This document shows, piece by piece, positions 13,069 through 26,199 of a DNA stretch of 64,000 nucleotides. How positions within the stretch are numbered: position 1 is the first letter of the stretch; the number at the start of each line of letters is the position of its first letter. This stretch comes from Chamaecrista fasciculata. Its lineage: Eukaryota > Streptophyta > Magnoliopsida > Fabales > Fabaceae. Below the pieces are notes generated by a model. It was not told the origin of the DNA and did no database searches. It saw nothing but the letters and a program-made list of their open reading frames with translations. The stretch covers positions 1 to 64,000 of the forward strand of contig QANZ01028759.1 of assembly GCA_003254925.1 (NCBI GenBank). The letters run 5' to 3'. Made by a program: the position numbers and the translations under genes.

Positions 13069-16000
13069 TGTTTGTATGTTCAAGCAAGCAAGCAGTGAAG
13101 AAAAGATTGTGAGCTTTGATTTCTTCAGCTGCTTGCTCTCTTTTCTTCAAGCGTGCACATACATACACCCATATATATAGGCCCTTGTGCTGGTGCTTTG
13201 CTAGCTACTACTGCTGCCATTTGCATTTAATAAAAAGAGAGAGAAAAAAAAAAGCCATACAGACAAAACCCCAAACTCTACAGAGCAGTATCCCCTGTTG
13301 CAACCAGGCCTTGGAGGAAAAAAAGAAAGAAATTGAAAATTAAAAATATGGAATAAAGAATTAAATAACAGCAAAAAAAGGGATGCCTTTTCTGAAGGAT
13401 TCAGGGAAAGTGAGCAGTCAGGATTTTAATTAAGCTGAAAAGCAAAAACTCTTTGATGTGCATGATTTATTAAATTAAGTAAATTAACACAATTTGATTT
13501 TTTTAATGAAACAATAATTGAATTTTTTGGTCAGGACTTACCTGTTTAGGGGTTGAAAAGCAAAAACTTAAGAATTAGATTTTAAAAAAAAAAGCTTAAG
13601 AATTATCTATCAGTTTATTTAAAAACTAAAGATATTTATTTATCAACTTTTAGAATTAAAGAATTTTAAATGAGTAATTAAAAATTAAAATTTTTATTAA
13701 TCAATTTTTAAAACTCATAAATATTTCTGTTTTTCGATTCAAAACTCATAAAATGATAATACATTTTAACCTATTTTAATCAAACCCAAGACTGGATGCC
13801 ATATAATATAGACACACTAACTCTATATTTTAAAAAGAAAATAAAAAATAACCCTTTCTCATCAGTTTCCAAAGAAAATAATGGGTTGGAAGGTGAGTGA
13901 TGATAGTTGAATGAGTAGAGCACGTAGATACTGTAAACTATTTACTGCTGCAGTTCTTTTTGTAATTAGTGTGGACTGTGGAGTATATCAAGGAGAAGAT
14001 TAAGGGAATTTTTAAATCACATATATATTATCCTATCCTTGATAAAAAGATAGAAGGAATTTTTGTAAATAAATAAATTATAAAAAATGAAAAAGTGTAA
14101 ATGATTTGAAGAAAAAGGCACATGCACAGCACCCCATTGGACCTAAAAGAAAAGGTAAGTTATATAGCTAGCCAGCCCCCCCCAGTGCTTCACATGTCTG
14201 TCAATAAGATCTGTTCATAGAAATGGAATTACATAAATCCCACTACAAGACACTCTCCTTTAGGATTTCCATGTGAATATGTGCTCAGTTATAGGGAAAG
14301 AAATATATATATATATATATATTATTGATTATTGATTTTCCTAATTCTCAATTTTTCCTAGCTGACTCTTGCTTAATCTGAGATCACATGTTTGAATTAA
14401 TTCAATATAATTAAAACTTGGTTCTTTCATTCTAGTTAATTATTTTTCAAATCAAATACATACAAAACTACTGTGTATTGACTTTTGTGACTGTTCATCC
14501 TTGTGAATTGAATTTCCATGCAATCCAAATTGAATTAATTAATCGATCAGATTAATGAGTTACATGCATATTACAAAATTCTGATTATATATGTATATAG
14601 ATAGAGGAAAAATATATATATATATAATAGATAAAGGAGTAGTGTGGAAATTAAATGAGGTCTTTTTCAATTATGCATAACGTGTTCAATTAAGATAACT
14701 ACGTACATAGTTAAGCTTTGGAGCAGAAGAAGATAAATATTGAGTTTTCTGCAGATCACATCAAAGTCGCATTAGCATGATTTGGATATTTGGAACTTAG
14801 CGATGGTGGGAATTCTGATCAAGCAACGATATATAATAGATCAACCAACCCTAGATGCTAAAGATGATTAGTGATTAGCTTGCTTTATTAATATATAATT
14901 AATAATTAATTTGGTCATAAAATAAAGACAAATCATTGAGGGTCATTGACATATATATGATAAACTACTTATATATGAAATTAAAAATCCATAGTCGTTT
15001 GATTTAATTCCTGTGCTTTGATTTATATGTGGACGTGAAATCGGACATCAACCACACGTAGGATCAATGGTGGTCAATCATAGTCGTCTTCCAATCAACT
15101 TGGCAAACGTGTACTGTTTCGGAAACTGGCATTTTCTTCTTAGTATATATATTAATATATATATATATATATTCTGAAAAATCTTTGAAAGCAATATTCA
15201 CTATTCAGCCATGTTCAATCGCAATCCAATAAGCAGGACTTGTTTATAGGAACCTCTGTGGTGGATCTGAGGCCATGCATGATGAGAAGGACATTTTATT
15301 TATTTATTTATTTTTACAATTTTGAATAATTTTCCTTGTCATGAGGACCAGAATATTCATGAATCATTATATTCCACCCACCACTACTCGTGTTAATTAT
15401 ATATATATATATATATATATATTACAGAGAAATTAACTGATTCAAGTTAGATTTGTAGAAAATTTATGTAAATGAAGCTTCTTTGCACGCAACACGCGCG
15501 ATGGTACGGTCTTGACTCTTGATCTTTATATTAATTTCTGAACTTATTTTACATCATATGATTCTCATAACTAATATGTTTTACTCAACTATGATATTAT
15601 ATTATATATTCATTATTATTGTATGAGCACACATACACACCAAACAAATCTTATAGATGACCCGATAAATATATCTCTCCGTACAGTTTCCACATATGGG
15701 GGTGTCCGTATATATGAGAGTCAACGATTTGAGAACTTATCAGATTTCATTACAAAACAAATCCATCTGAATATAAATATAAATCTATAATCTTATATTA
15801 TTTTTGCTTAATTATTACACAACAAATTAAAATTATGAGAACTCTGGTTATATGTGTATGTATGATCGAATAAATAAGAATATATATAATGATGAAGCTG
15901 TAGTTAGATGATCAATATATTAATTGTTTATATATATGCGTGCATGCGTTTGTTGTATATATGTGATTAATTGTCCCGAATTTGAGTTTCTTGAATTGGA

Positions 16001-17915
16001 TCGAATGAAAGGATGATGAGAGAAGTTGTCTTCAAGTGGCACAAAAGGTAAGATTGGATGGTGACTTGAAAGAAAAAGTGTGGATCCAAAGCCATATCCC
16101 TAGAAAGAGATTTGACATCAAACAACATAATGCACGTACATAATCCTCTTTCTCTCTCACTCTCTCTCATACACACGACTAAATCTTACAATTCACACAT
16201 CATGCATAAGTGCTAGTTGCTTAAACATCATCTCTTGAGTTTAATTTTTGAAATGATATGTATACAATTAATTTCATGGTTAGCATTTCATTCATCAAAT
16301 TGTGAACTCCGACAAAATTAGACATCAGTCGTTAGCGTCGACTGCCAAATATACAAGAACTGACATCTAGTCACAAAAAAAATATTACAATTTACACATC
16401 TACTCCCTTGCTCAATCTATCTATACATCTATAAATGATATATTGCTTAAGGAATTGATATCGATGCATGAAATTAACCCGGAACTCTGTGTATATATAT
16501 ATATGGTGTTTGTAACCGATCTAGCTAGCTAACACATATGAGCGAAAGTCATTTATAGTGTATTCATAGCGTGACCTAAGGTGATATACCTAATTAAGTT
16601 AATTTTTTTTTTTTTGGCCAGAACCTAATGAACAAAATAGTATTTATTTAAGAACATACACAATATAACAATTAAGTAACAACACTTAATGATTATACAT
16701 GAGCAACTATTAGTACTATATATGGCAACTTCTCAAATTAACTTTTCATCATTCAATGTAATTAAAGAAGTGAATTAATTGAGAGTTTTATTTCTTGAGG
16801 AATTACTTCTTTATATTTTTCAAAATTACTGCTAAGTTAATCACTTAACTGGATTTAATAAATCGTGAGTGTCAGCTAAACAAAAATTATTCCGGATGAC
16901 TGGAAATGTTATCAAGAATTCCAAATCTGGTACAAACGCCAGTATATGTGTGTGTGTACATATATATACTCTGCTTTTAGATATCTCGAATCGAACATGT
17001 GGACAACAAGATAATATGAAGAACAAATATATGGCGTGCAAGGACCATTAATATGTATCGCAATAATTAAATTAAAAGATAAAATATATAATTGAGATGA
17101 GCACTGTCGGACCAATCATGCATGGTACATATAAACAAACGCTAAAAGAAAATGAAAGTAATAAGAGATCTAATAACATATATATATATATAATTGGGGA
17201 AATTAAAAAAAAAAAATCAATAATTAATGGGGTATAGAAAGAGGAAGAGCGATCCGAAGAGAAGAGAGGGGAATGTCTATAGCCACACGTACATGCCATT
17301 TCCTTCACCCAATTATTAATTGGCTACTCGTTTATTATATATAAATACAATAAAAGAAAAAGAATGTATGGCTTTTACTGAATTATTTATCTTATAATTT
17401 AAATCAAAGTTTGTGATTTACATTGAGACATACAGTTTGCACGAGGGCCTCTATTTTGTTGTGTTGCGCTTTTTTTCTGCCTGAAAATCAGTACCTTTTC
17501 TCACTCACAATTATTCTTTTTTCTGCTTAATAATTGCAAAATTAGGTATCTCTTTATATGCTTACACATGTGCACACGTGACGTGACTTGCTTTTCTATG
17601 TAATATACGTTGAAATCCAAGGGCATTTTTGGGTCCTTGAGACTTCTTGTCAACATATATAGTTACCCTAGTTACTTTCCCTAGTTCCTTCAAATCCTTT
17701 TTGAGAATAATTAAAACTTTAAAAATAAACACTATATAACTTAAATTAATCATTTAGTCATTGAATTAATAACTTAATTTTAAAAAAATTGAAAAAAATA
17801 ATTTATTAGAATTAAATCTTATATTTATTAATTATTTTCATGAAGTAAAATATATATTATTTAATTATTTGAAAAACTAAAAAATATATTATTTAATTGT
17901 TTTAAATATTAAATT
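13069..17915. other. AT-rich intergenic DNA upstream of CYP85A
   Basis: No gene was recognised. The stretch contains the CYP85A promoter and many short (AT)n runs, for example near 14304-14322, 15149-15171 and 15396-15421. The short open frames (15967-16176, 16841-17115, 17072-17308, 17562-17753) are low-complexity with no domain. The stretch ends at an assembly gap. Confidence 0.5.
13171..13180 (-). promoter_or_regulatory. TATA box candidate of the CYP85A gene
   Basis: On the minus strand the sequence reads CTATATATAT about 105 bp upstream of the CYP85A start codon, a normal distance for a plant TATA box with a short leader. No exact CGTGTG or CGTGCG brassinosteroid-response element was noticed in the first kilobase upstream. 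Confidence 0.45.
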
Positions 17916-18119
17916 NNNNNNNNNNNNNNNNNNNNNNNNNNNNNNNNNNNNNNNNNNNNNNNNNNNNNNNNNNNNNNNNNNNNNNNNNNNNNNNNNNNNN
18001 NNNNNNNNNNNNNNNNNNNNNNNNNNNNNNNNNNNNNNNNNNNNNNNNNNNNNNNNNNNNNNNNNNNNNNNNNNNNNNNNNNNNNNNNNNNNNNNNNNNN
18101 NNNNNNNNNNNNNNNNNNN
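17916..18119. other. Assembly gap (204 N)
   Basis: A run of N lies between AT-rich DNA and a (TC)n(TA)n microsatellite. The low-complexity edge probably caused the break. The real length is unknown. Confidence 0.99.
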
Positions 18120-18164
<45 letters not shown>

Positions 18165-18165
18165 G
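18120..18165. repeat. (TC)n(TA)n microsatellite at the gap edge
   Basis: A compound dinucleotide run of TC then TA repeats begins directly at the right edge of the N gap. Confidence 0.9.
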
Positions 18166-18654
18166 TATGTGTGTGCTTTTTTTTTGTTTGTGGAAATTTG
18201 GGTGCTTATTACTAATACGTCATGAATATATAATATAATTATAGATTATAGATTTTTTGTTATAATATCTACGTTTTAATTTATGCATATATTTATTTAT
18301 ATCAACACTTTTTATTTGGTATGACTTGACCAGTGATGAGAAACCTTTAATTTGTTGATAACTTTGTCCGAATGAAGCCATTGTTGTAAGTGTACGCATA
18401 CACACACACACGCCATTTTATCACGACTCTAATAATATTTGGCTGATTCTATCGAGTAGTTATTGTCTTTGAAAGTTCAAATATTTATCTCTTCCTTTTG
18501 CAGTTTTTGATGCTAATAGCTAGGTGTAGGTATAACTATATAATCATCAGCTATTTTTGTTATGTTCTTATTTACACCAAAATTGGCACTGTGTAATTGT
18601 TTGTACTTCTGTTTTGGCGTTTATCATGTTCATGAACCAATCCATTTACTAGTT

Positions 18655-18745
18655 CACTCCAGCCTTTGTAGTTCAATGCTTTAGTGCATAGACTATGGCA
18701 TGGGTTCGAACTAGTAACCAAAGAAAAAAATAAAAAATTAACCAA
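18655..18745 (+). mobile_element. Possible tRNA-derived SINE remnant
   Basis: A stretch resembling a pol III A box (TAGTTCAATGCTTTAGTGCA) is followed about 30 bp later by a B-box-like GGGTTCGAACTAG and then an A-rich tail. This order fits a tRNA-derived SINE. No target duplication was found, so the call is weak. Confidence 0.3.
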
Positions 18746-19044
18746 TCCATTTCCCTAATCGTTTTTTTTTTTGGGTTATATGTTTTTTGTAAGATTCCCA
18801 TAATTGTTTATACCAGTTAATGAAATATAGTTGGTCCATTATATATTGTGAGTTTTCTTTAGGGGTCGATGCACCATCTGATTTAATTTCGCCTATCCTT
18901 GTTTAATTAAGATTATTATTTTTTATCTCAAACATAATTCATTTAAAAGAAAAGCATCGTCAAGTATAATACAAACAAAAACAAAATAAAAATAGCTAAC
19001 TGCTCCGTAACATAAACAACAATACTAGACAGGGTATCAATTGA

Positions 19045-19320
19045 CTAAGGTGGGGGGTTTGCAACCCATCCAAGAGAATCAATATTCCTCGTTTCAAACA
19101 AATTGATAAGACAATCAACTGCTAAGTTAATTGATCTAAAGATACAACTAAAGCTACAACCATTTAAAAAATTAGAAACATAAATAATGTCATCTGAAAA
19201 AGACAAACACTTCCAATCAGGATAACAAGCAACCCTAATGGTTGTTATAAATAAAGACATAATCAAACTCAAAGTAACAATAATAAAATGATAAAATAAA
19301 ACGACGTCGTGGAAGAGCAC
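19045..19320 (-). pseudogene. Possible remnant of a LINE-type RNase H (RVT_3-like) C terminus
   Basis: A 91-codon open frame ends in a stretch (about residues 58-91: FRSINLAVDCLINLF, then LGWVANPPP) that resembles the end of the RNase H-like domain in plant non-LTR retrotransposons, where an arginine-asparagine-xx-AD motif precedes a W...PP ending. The catalytic part is missing. The GC-richer DNA at 19300-19500 could be part of the same remnant. Confidence 0.3.
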
Positions 19321-20368
19321 CCAAAAATCAAAACCAAACCAGGAAGCCAGAAACTGTTGTGGAATTAGGGAGAAGAGGAACCCTCCCCCTTGAGGTTTTC
19401 AACACTATCCAACGGAGAAGATCAGAGGGGCTTATCGTCGCTGAAAATGATGGCAGTCCGACGTTGATGCAAGGCTGCGTGTTTGAAGGAAGAGGAAAGT
19501 AAGAGAGAATTACTAGCCGCGGCTAATTAAGATTAAATTGTTTCCTTGCACGTAATTACCACAATTTGTTGTTTTAGGCTTTCAGCTATCAACGATACTT
19601 GGTAATTTTTTTTCTAAATAAACTATCATATTTAATCAAGATAATATTAATGAAGGTAAGACTAAAGGAAACATGTATGAAGTTAAATTATGCTTAATCT
19701 CCTATGCCTTCATATTTTCGGGGCGTTTTTAATTTTTTAATTTCAATTTATCAAATTCTTCATTTCTATTTATTTTTCAATAAAGATATATTATAACTAT
19801 AGATCAATTTTCAAAGTACTAAAAATTAAAAGGAAAATTAACTAAATATATAAGTTTTTACCATTGCATGTTTGGTTAAAATATCATTTTAGTTCTAAAT
19901 GTTTATTCTAATATTCATTTTAGTCCATTATATTTCAAAATGTTCAAAATTGTCTTAAATATTGACAAAATATTCTATTTTAATCCTAAATTATTATATA
20001 TAATTATTTGTGATTTCAAGTTCAAATGTAATGAATTGATAGTCGTATTATTTTTAAATAATACTCTATCGATTCAATTAGGATCATCAATAAATAAAGT
20101 TAAATCAGTCTTAAAAACAAATTGTTTATTTCATTGTCGTCAAACAAATAAAATTAATCAAACTTCATTTGAAATTAAAATACTAACCTATATTTTGAAT
20201 GAAACTCTTATTTGCATATTCAAATAAGGGACGATTATCCTTATATTTTTTTTTAAAAAAATTTCCTCCCTTTTATTCAATCGTGATAGCTATCCAACAG
20301 TTAACTAAATGAATTTATGACAAATATATGAATACTTATATATATGGATTTATTTAATATATGGATTT

Positions 20369-20520
20369 ATTTAACATGTGCCTCAAGACACATTTTAAGG
20401 TTTATTCTGATTGATTAATAGAGTATCTCATACCTTGAAATTTACGAAAATTCATTTAAAAAATAATTTTTAATATTTAAAAATTCACTTGACCAATCAA
20501 AATAAACCTTAACTATGTGA
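20369..20520. mobile_element. MITE family 1, copy a
   Basis: This roughly 150-bp element starts TTTAACATGTGCCTC and shares a core (GATTGATTAATAGAG, then ACTTGACCAATCAAAA) with copies at 21006, 22080, 27964 and 38776. Its right end is diverged. Confidence 0.6.
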
Positions 20521-20997
20521 GAATGACTATATATATATTTCTTCCTTTTAATACATTTTTCTGTTTTTGGCGAGCAAAAATTACTATAATAGGGCGAGCA
20601 TACTGATAGAGTTAGAAAGGGTGAGCCATGGCTATAGGAGAAGACAGTAGTGAGAGTGAGACACCAACACTGCCAAAAATTAAATGGTGATAGAGACTCA
20701 TTTCATATATATCCTGTACGCCTAAACCCCTATTTCTCTTTCCTTTTCTTTTCTTGAGACTCACAATCTCACACTCCAACCTCAAAACCATTCAATTCAA
20801 TTCAATAATAATAAGCATTTTTATATCAAGAGTCAAGTATTTCAATATTGTACGGAGTAGTTTTTTCGAACTCTTTTTTTGTAATTTTTTCTATTGAAAT
20901 AGATGTGAGGGTGTAAGGAAGAAAGAGATAAATTTTGAAAATTTAAAAAATACTATTATTAATTTTCTGTACCAAAACCCTAATAATATTATTATTA

Positions 20998-21156
20998 TGG
21001 ATTTATCTAATATGTACTTTTAGGGTACATTTTAAAGTTTATTCTGATTGGTTAGTAGAGCATCTTATATCTTAAATTTTTAATGTTCAAAAACTTATTT
21101 AAACGATCAAAAGAAACCTTAACATGTACCCTAAGGACACATGTTAGAAAGACCCT
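20998..21156. mobile_element. MITE family 1, copy b
   Basis: This copy has both ends: TCTAATATGTACTTTTAGGG on the left and CCTAAGGACACATGTTAGA on the right. Its core matches the copies at 20369, 27964 and 38776. Confidence 0.65.
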
Positions 21157-22079
21157 ATTATTATTATTACAAATAGTTATGATAATAATAAATGCATGGA
21201 TCCAAATGAATATTTGAATTCAGTTAATGTTACTTAATGGCATTCGGTGCAGACCTAGCAGCTATAGCTAGCTAGCTTAGGCTTATTGCAGGTGTAGAGT
21301 GTAGTCTCTTCCCTTTTTATTTTTCTCAATCAGTCATCACTTTCCATGCAAACAGACAATGTCGCACTTAGAAAAATGGATCTTTTGAGATTCGTAAAAT
21401 TCATTCATAATTCATAAATGGAGTTGGGATTTGGTCACACATCTATATAGATATTTTATTCTTTGACCAAAATGTTTTACAATTCGGATGAGACTGAATT
21501 AACTGAACGGTGTAATTGCTGGTCTGATGTAAACTTGAAGTGAACAACAACAACTGGTCGGTTTATGATAGAATTTCGTTGAAACGGTTAGATTGGGATA
21601 ATTCAGACTCACCCACATATCATGGGAATTGGGATTACACAAGAATCTAAAATTCAAATTTCATTTTCTTTTAGACTATTTTATTTATTTATTTTTTAAA
21701 GTTTTATATTTAATAAATTACAAAATTAATCAATTTTACGTTATTTACTAATAACAGAAAATAATATTATTTTAAAGATGATAATTAAAATATTATTATA
21801 CTTTAAAACTAAAATAACTAATAAAATTAAAGTATATTATAATCTTTTACTTAATTTAATATCATAGAAGTATCAAATAAAAAAGTTGGGCTAAAGTGTA
21901 CTTTTGCTTAGATTTAAATTTGGTTTTAAATTTTTCTTTTCATAATTTTTGATCAAGTTGTAAATTTATTAATTTTATATAATAGTAGAACATTTTACAA
22001 AAATATAGAAGGACCCTTTTGGTCCTTAATATTTCTCATAAGTTTTTTTTGTCCTTAAGTCTTTCATTATTGATATGGT

Positions 22080-22196
22080 CCTTAAAGGCACATGTTAAGA
22101 TTTCTTTTGATTGGTCCAGTGAGTTTTTAAACATTAAAATTATCTTTTAAATGAATTTTCATAGATTTCAAGATATGAGATGCTCTACTGAAATTC
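22080..22196. mobile_element. MITE family 1, copy c (inverted, truncated)
   Basis: The sequence from AAAGGCACATGTTAAGA through to GAGATGCTCTACTG is the reverse complement of the family core. The second terminus is missing. Confidence 0.55.
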
Positions 22197-22289
22197 ACAA
22201 TGCTATGACGTACAATAATTTTTTCTTTTTAAACAGAAAATCTGTCTCTATCCACTTTCCACTTTCCGATAACAAGTCTATCATAAGAG

Positions 22290-22590
22290 AGTAATTACTC
22301 ATTAGTGTCAAATCTTAAAAGATTTAGTAAGCAAAATAGATTTAATATTCTTCGGAGTTATTTTATAATTTTAATTATAATAAATTTTGTAAAAATTATA
22401 TATTAACTTCAAAAATTTATTAAAAAATTACAAATAGGTCCCTAGATACATATTATCTAAGGACTAAAATGAAAACTTTTTAAAAAAATTGGGGTCAATA
22501 TGTAATTTTTACAAAATTTGTTATGGTTAAAATTACAAAATAACTCCAAAAGGTATCAAAGTGTCAGGTTTCAAACTACAGGGTACCAAA
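22290..22590. mobile_element. Foldback (inverted-repeat) element
   Basis: An arm at about 22353-22412 (GGAGTTATTTTATAATTTTA then AATTTTGTAAAAATTA) is the near reverse complement of an arm at about 22499-22552. This makes a hairpin with arms of about 55 bp around a short loop. It carries no coding sequence and is likely a miniature transposon whose exact ends I could not fix. Confidence 0.45.
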
Positions 22591-22599
22591 GTGTAATTT

Positions 22600-23760
22600 A
22601 AACTAGACAAAATTTCATATTATTTAAGTGAAATTATATATTTAAAACTTTGCAAATATATTTTAGTTTAAAGGATCAATCTTAATTGCGTCCGGAAGGT
22701 GAAGCTTGAAAAATTGGGTAGGAAAAAAAATTAGTAATAAAATTTTTAATTTTTATGAATAATATTCGATATTTTTTATCAAGCATTAGAAATTAATAAA
22801 TTGATTTTTGTGAGTTGATCTGTTTTATATTTTTTTATTAAATAAAATATTGAAATTATCTTAGAATTTAGTGAGGGGAGAGAGAAGGGAAAGGAGGATA
22901 TGATGATTGAGTGCACGTGTGGTAGGTCGTGTCCACGTGCAGCTGTTTGTATTCAATGAATTGATTATGGATTCTTGGCTTTTAGTTTTGCCTTTCTTTC
23001 TTTCTATCACAGTGCGCGCGTCAGCGCGTGTATGCGAGAGATTGAAAGTTATTACTATTATATAATTATTAAAAAGTCTTATTTTAACTATTATATATAT
23101 AAACTACTCCATTTTTCTTCACAAATCTTATAATAGAAAACTAAAAAAAATTATATGAATTTTATAGTTTTACTTAAATGATAAAAATAGTAAATATAAA
23201 TTTATTTTCTATAACTTCAAAATTTATTATTTAAAAATTACTTTTATTTCTTGATTTGGAATATTATTTTAATATTATATAGTATTTTAATTGTTTTCAC
23301 TTATCATCAATTAAGTTTTAAATTTTATATAAAAAGTGAAAATGTAAAAGGAAAAGTTAACACTAACGAGTCAACTCATAACTTATAAAATTATGAATTC
23401 AAATTCTACTATTGATACGAAGCTTTTGTTACTGGGCGATACTCATAGGAACCGAAGACATGTGGAATCTTGACGAGTCCCTCGTCCAATTCGCCTAATT
23501 TTTTGTTAAAAGAAAATGGGCGCGTGGGGGAGTAGCATAGCATAGCATAAGGTGACGTGAGCAGTTAGATTCCCAAAGTATAAAGAATGGAGTGTTGGTT
23601 GTGTTGTTGAGAATGAATGCAGTCACCGTTGGTAAAAGAGTATGACCAACGACCCCACCCACCTACGCCTCGTAAACTCCGCTTTTCATCAATTCCTACA
23701 TCTTTACGTTGCTCAATAAAACTCATTTAATTCTTATTTTAACTGCAAAATCACTTTTAA
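22600..23760. other. AT-rich DNA without recognisable features
   Basis: No gene or bounded repeat was recognised. A short triplicated AGCAT unit (AGCATAGCATAGCATA) lies near 23533-23549. Confidence 0.4.
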
Positions 23761-24030
23761 ATAAATGTGTTCAGAATCGAACCAAACTGATTGACCAAAC
23801 TAAATCAAATCGAATCGAAAGTAAAATCGAACCAAACTGATAGATAAACGGTTTCGTTTGATTTAAACGTTGCACAAACTGAACTAAACCGCCAAACCGC
23901 TAAAACTATTATTTACTTATATATATATATATATACCTCATATTCTCATTGAGTAACTCATACTCTATTACTCATATATACAATATTCAATATTGAGAAG
24001 ATATTTTCAAGTTTTGAAATATTTGCACCA

Positions 24031-25274
24031 TTATATAAAGGTCAAAGTCCTATTTTGATCCCTCTGTTATACTCGTTGTTCCAATTAGGTCCCTCAGTTA
24101 TTTTTCGTTCCATATTGGTCCCTCAGTTATCCAAAACTTGTCAAAGTTGGTCCCTCTAACCGTCTAACGTTTTACATCCATTTTTCCGTTAAAAAAAAGA
24201 CGAAAAATAAGCTTTCATCCCCCAAAATTTTATTTTCTTATACTAAGGTCTTTTTCTTTTTATAAGAGGATCAAAATGTAAGAAAAGAAAATAAATTAAG
24301 ATTTGAAGTGAATTTTCCCAAAAACACAAAAGTTTTTCTCTCTCTCTCTCTTTCTAATGTTGCTCGATGAAAGATTATTACAGAAATACAGAGTTTTTAA
24401 GAAATGAGACCTTCGCGACCTTCGCATTCTGCCACGCCGATATCTTCGCCTCGACCTCCTCCTTCTTCACCGTCTGCACCGACGTCAGTTCACTTCCGCC
24501 GCCGGTCGTCGTCAGCGATCCCGGCGCCATTCTGCCGCTCCTGGGAGACGGAACCGGATCGAAGGGGTTATTATCGGGAACGATCGCCAATGGATTCGTC
24601 TCCTCCATCAAATCATCTTCACCGATTCTGCCTAAATTGATGCCTCCTAATTCATTATGATTGATAGGGTTAGGGCTTCCATTGTTATTGTCGATACTAG
24701 AACCCGCGAGAACCAGAGCGCTGAATTCCCTACTCATGCTTGTGAAATTCTCGGTGGGAGCGCCTTTTGTTCTACAGACGGACAGAGAGGAAGACTGGTG
24801 GTTGTGCGTTTCCCATGCTTCTCTCCGACGACCACGATTGGCGCCGGTGGCGGTGGTGGTGGTGGGAGGATGAGGGTGAGGTGGGGTTAAAGTGTGGATT
24901 TCTCTGATTTCTTCATCATCTTCGGTTGAGAGAAAGAGGTGTTCGAGAGAGAGGGGGAGAGGTGTGAGGGAGAGAGAAAATTTTTATGTTTTTGGGCAAA
25001 ATCACTTCAAATCTCAATTTATTTTATTTTCTTACGTTTTGATCCTCTTATAAAAAAAGAAAAGGACCTTAATATAAGAAAATAAAACTTTTGGGGATGA
25101 AAGCTTATTTTTTGTCTTTTTTTAACGGCAAAATGGATGGAAATCGTTAAATGGACCAACTTTGACAAGTTTTGGATAACTGAGGACGAATATGAAACGA
25201 AAAATAACTTACGGATCTATTTGAAACAACGAGCATAATAGAGGGACCAAAATAGGACTTTGGCCTTATATAAA
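24031..25274. mobile_element. Pack-MULE A with 9-bp target duplication
   Basis: A 9-bp direct repeat TTATATAAA (24031-24039 and 25266-25274) brackets a 1226-bp element. Its long inverted ends run from GGTCAAAGTCCTATTTTG at 24040 to CAAAATAGGACTTTGGCC ending at 25265. The inverted arms extend about 280 bp each. The 9-bp duplication and long arms are diagnostic of Mutator-like elements. The interior is GC-rich and carries a remorin gene fragment. No transposase is present, so the element is non-autonomous. Confidence 0.9.
24378..24737 (-). pseudogene. Captured remorin gene fragment inside Pack-MULE A
   Basis: A 119-codon open frame on the minus strand starts MSREFSALVLAGSS, continues through a Pro/Ser-rich segment with PLAIVPDNNPFDP, and ends in KKEEVEAKISAWQNAKVAKV. 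That last motif is the beginning of the remorin C-terminal domain, a plasma-membrane nanodomain scaffold. After it the frame departs from the family, and the rest of the coiled-coil domain and the membrane anchor are missing. The fragment is far more GC-rich than its surroundings. It probably represents a first exon plus leader captured by the transposon; assignment to one remorin subgroup is uncertain. Confidence 0.7.
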
Positions 25275-25914
25275 TATAAGTTAAAAGTTGTTATAAACTC
25301 ATGATCTTTGCTAAGAAGTAGAAGATCATTTCGTTGACATTACATATCATATTATAATGCACCATGAGTGGTTATACATCTTACAACATTATATAAAATT
25401 GAGTTAGTTTATACAATATAAAACATTCATATTTGAAAAATTTATTGTGATATTAAGTTAGAAGAAGAAATATATATTTGGTAAACCACAATACTAATTT
25501 CAATTAATTATTATTTATAAAAATTCTTTTATACTATAATGATATATTTATTTTCTTAGTAGTATATTAGTAAGTTATGAGAATAATTATAAATTTTATT
25601 TATTAATATATTAGTGATAAAATTGACAATAATTGCTTTCAAACCGCTTAAACCGAACCGTCCAAACCGTTATTTATTGGTTTGGTTTGGTTTGGTTTTG
25701 ACTAATAAAATCAATCAATGGTTCGGTTTAAAAAATCATTGTAAACTGCCCAAATCGCCCGACGAACACCCCTACTTTTAAGTCTCTAGGAGACTGTTTT
25801 TTAAAAAAACAAAATTAGAAGATAGACATAATTACTTTTTAATTTTTAAAATAATAAAACATTTTATTTGATGTCTAATCAAAGTTCATTTGTTAATTAT
25901 TCATCCTCTTCTAA

Positions 25915-26172
25915 TACTCCATCCGATTCTATATATCTGATATTTTGGAAATTTTTTTTCAAAATATCTGATGTTTTACAAATTCAAGAGAACATTAATT
26001 ATTTTTTTATCATTCTATCCCTATTATATATAGTAGAGTCATAAATAAATAAACATTTCTCAAGTAATTTAATAGGGATAGTTTAGTATTTTTCTCTTCA
26101 TTGTGAACTAATCATTTCCTTAATCTTTGTGTATTTACCTTAAACATCAGATATATAGAACCGGAAGGAGTA
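25915..26172. mobile_element. Stowaway-type MITE, copy 1
   Basis: TA target duplications (25915-25916, 26171-26172) flank a 254-bp element with ends CTCCATCCGATTCTATATAT and, at the right, ATATATAGAACCGGAAGGAG. This fits the Tc1/mariner Stowaway consensus CTCCCTCCGTTC. Confidence 0.8.
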
Positions 26173-26199
26173 GAAAGAATAATTTGACAAATTATATAG

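Larger units (their letters stand above)
23765..25780. mobile_element. Possible outer transposon interrupted by a MULE
   Basis: Both flanks of the MULE at 24040-25265 carry related sequence in opposite orientation. The left flank has TCGAACCAAACTGA twice and AAACCGCCAAACCGC. The right flank has AAACCGCTTAAACCGAACCG and ends CGACGAACACCCCTA. The right end, read in reverse, begins TAGGGGTGTTCG, a common start for plant hAT-like and other non-autonomous elements. The exact left end is uncertain. Confidence 0.35.

Noticed and set aside
13069..13083. CYP85A start at 13083
   Set aside because: That codon is TTG. ATG 13068 gives the family's usual N terminus and length.
19940..20227. 95-codon plus-strand frame
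   Set aside because: AT-rich composition with runs of Ile, Lys and Asn only; no motif.
24367..24890. Several plus-strand open frames (24367-24660, 24404-24640, 24657-24890)
   Set aside because: They are antisense or out-of-frame readings of the GC-rich remorin fragment inside Pack-MULE A; none has domain-like sequence.
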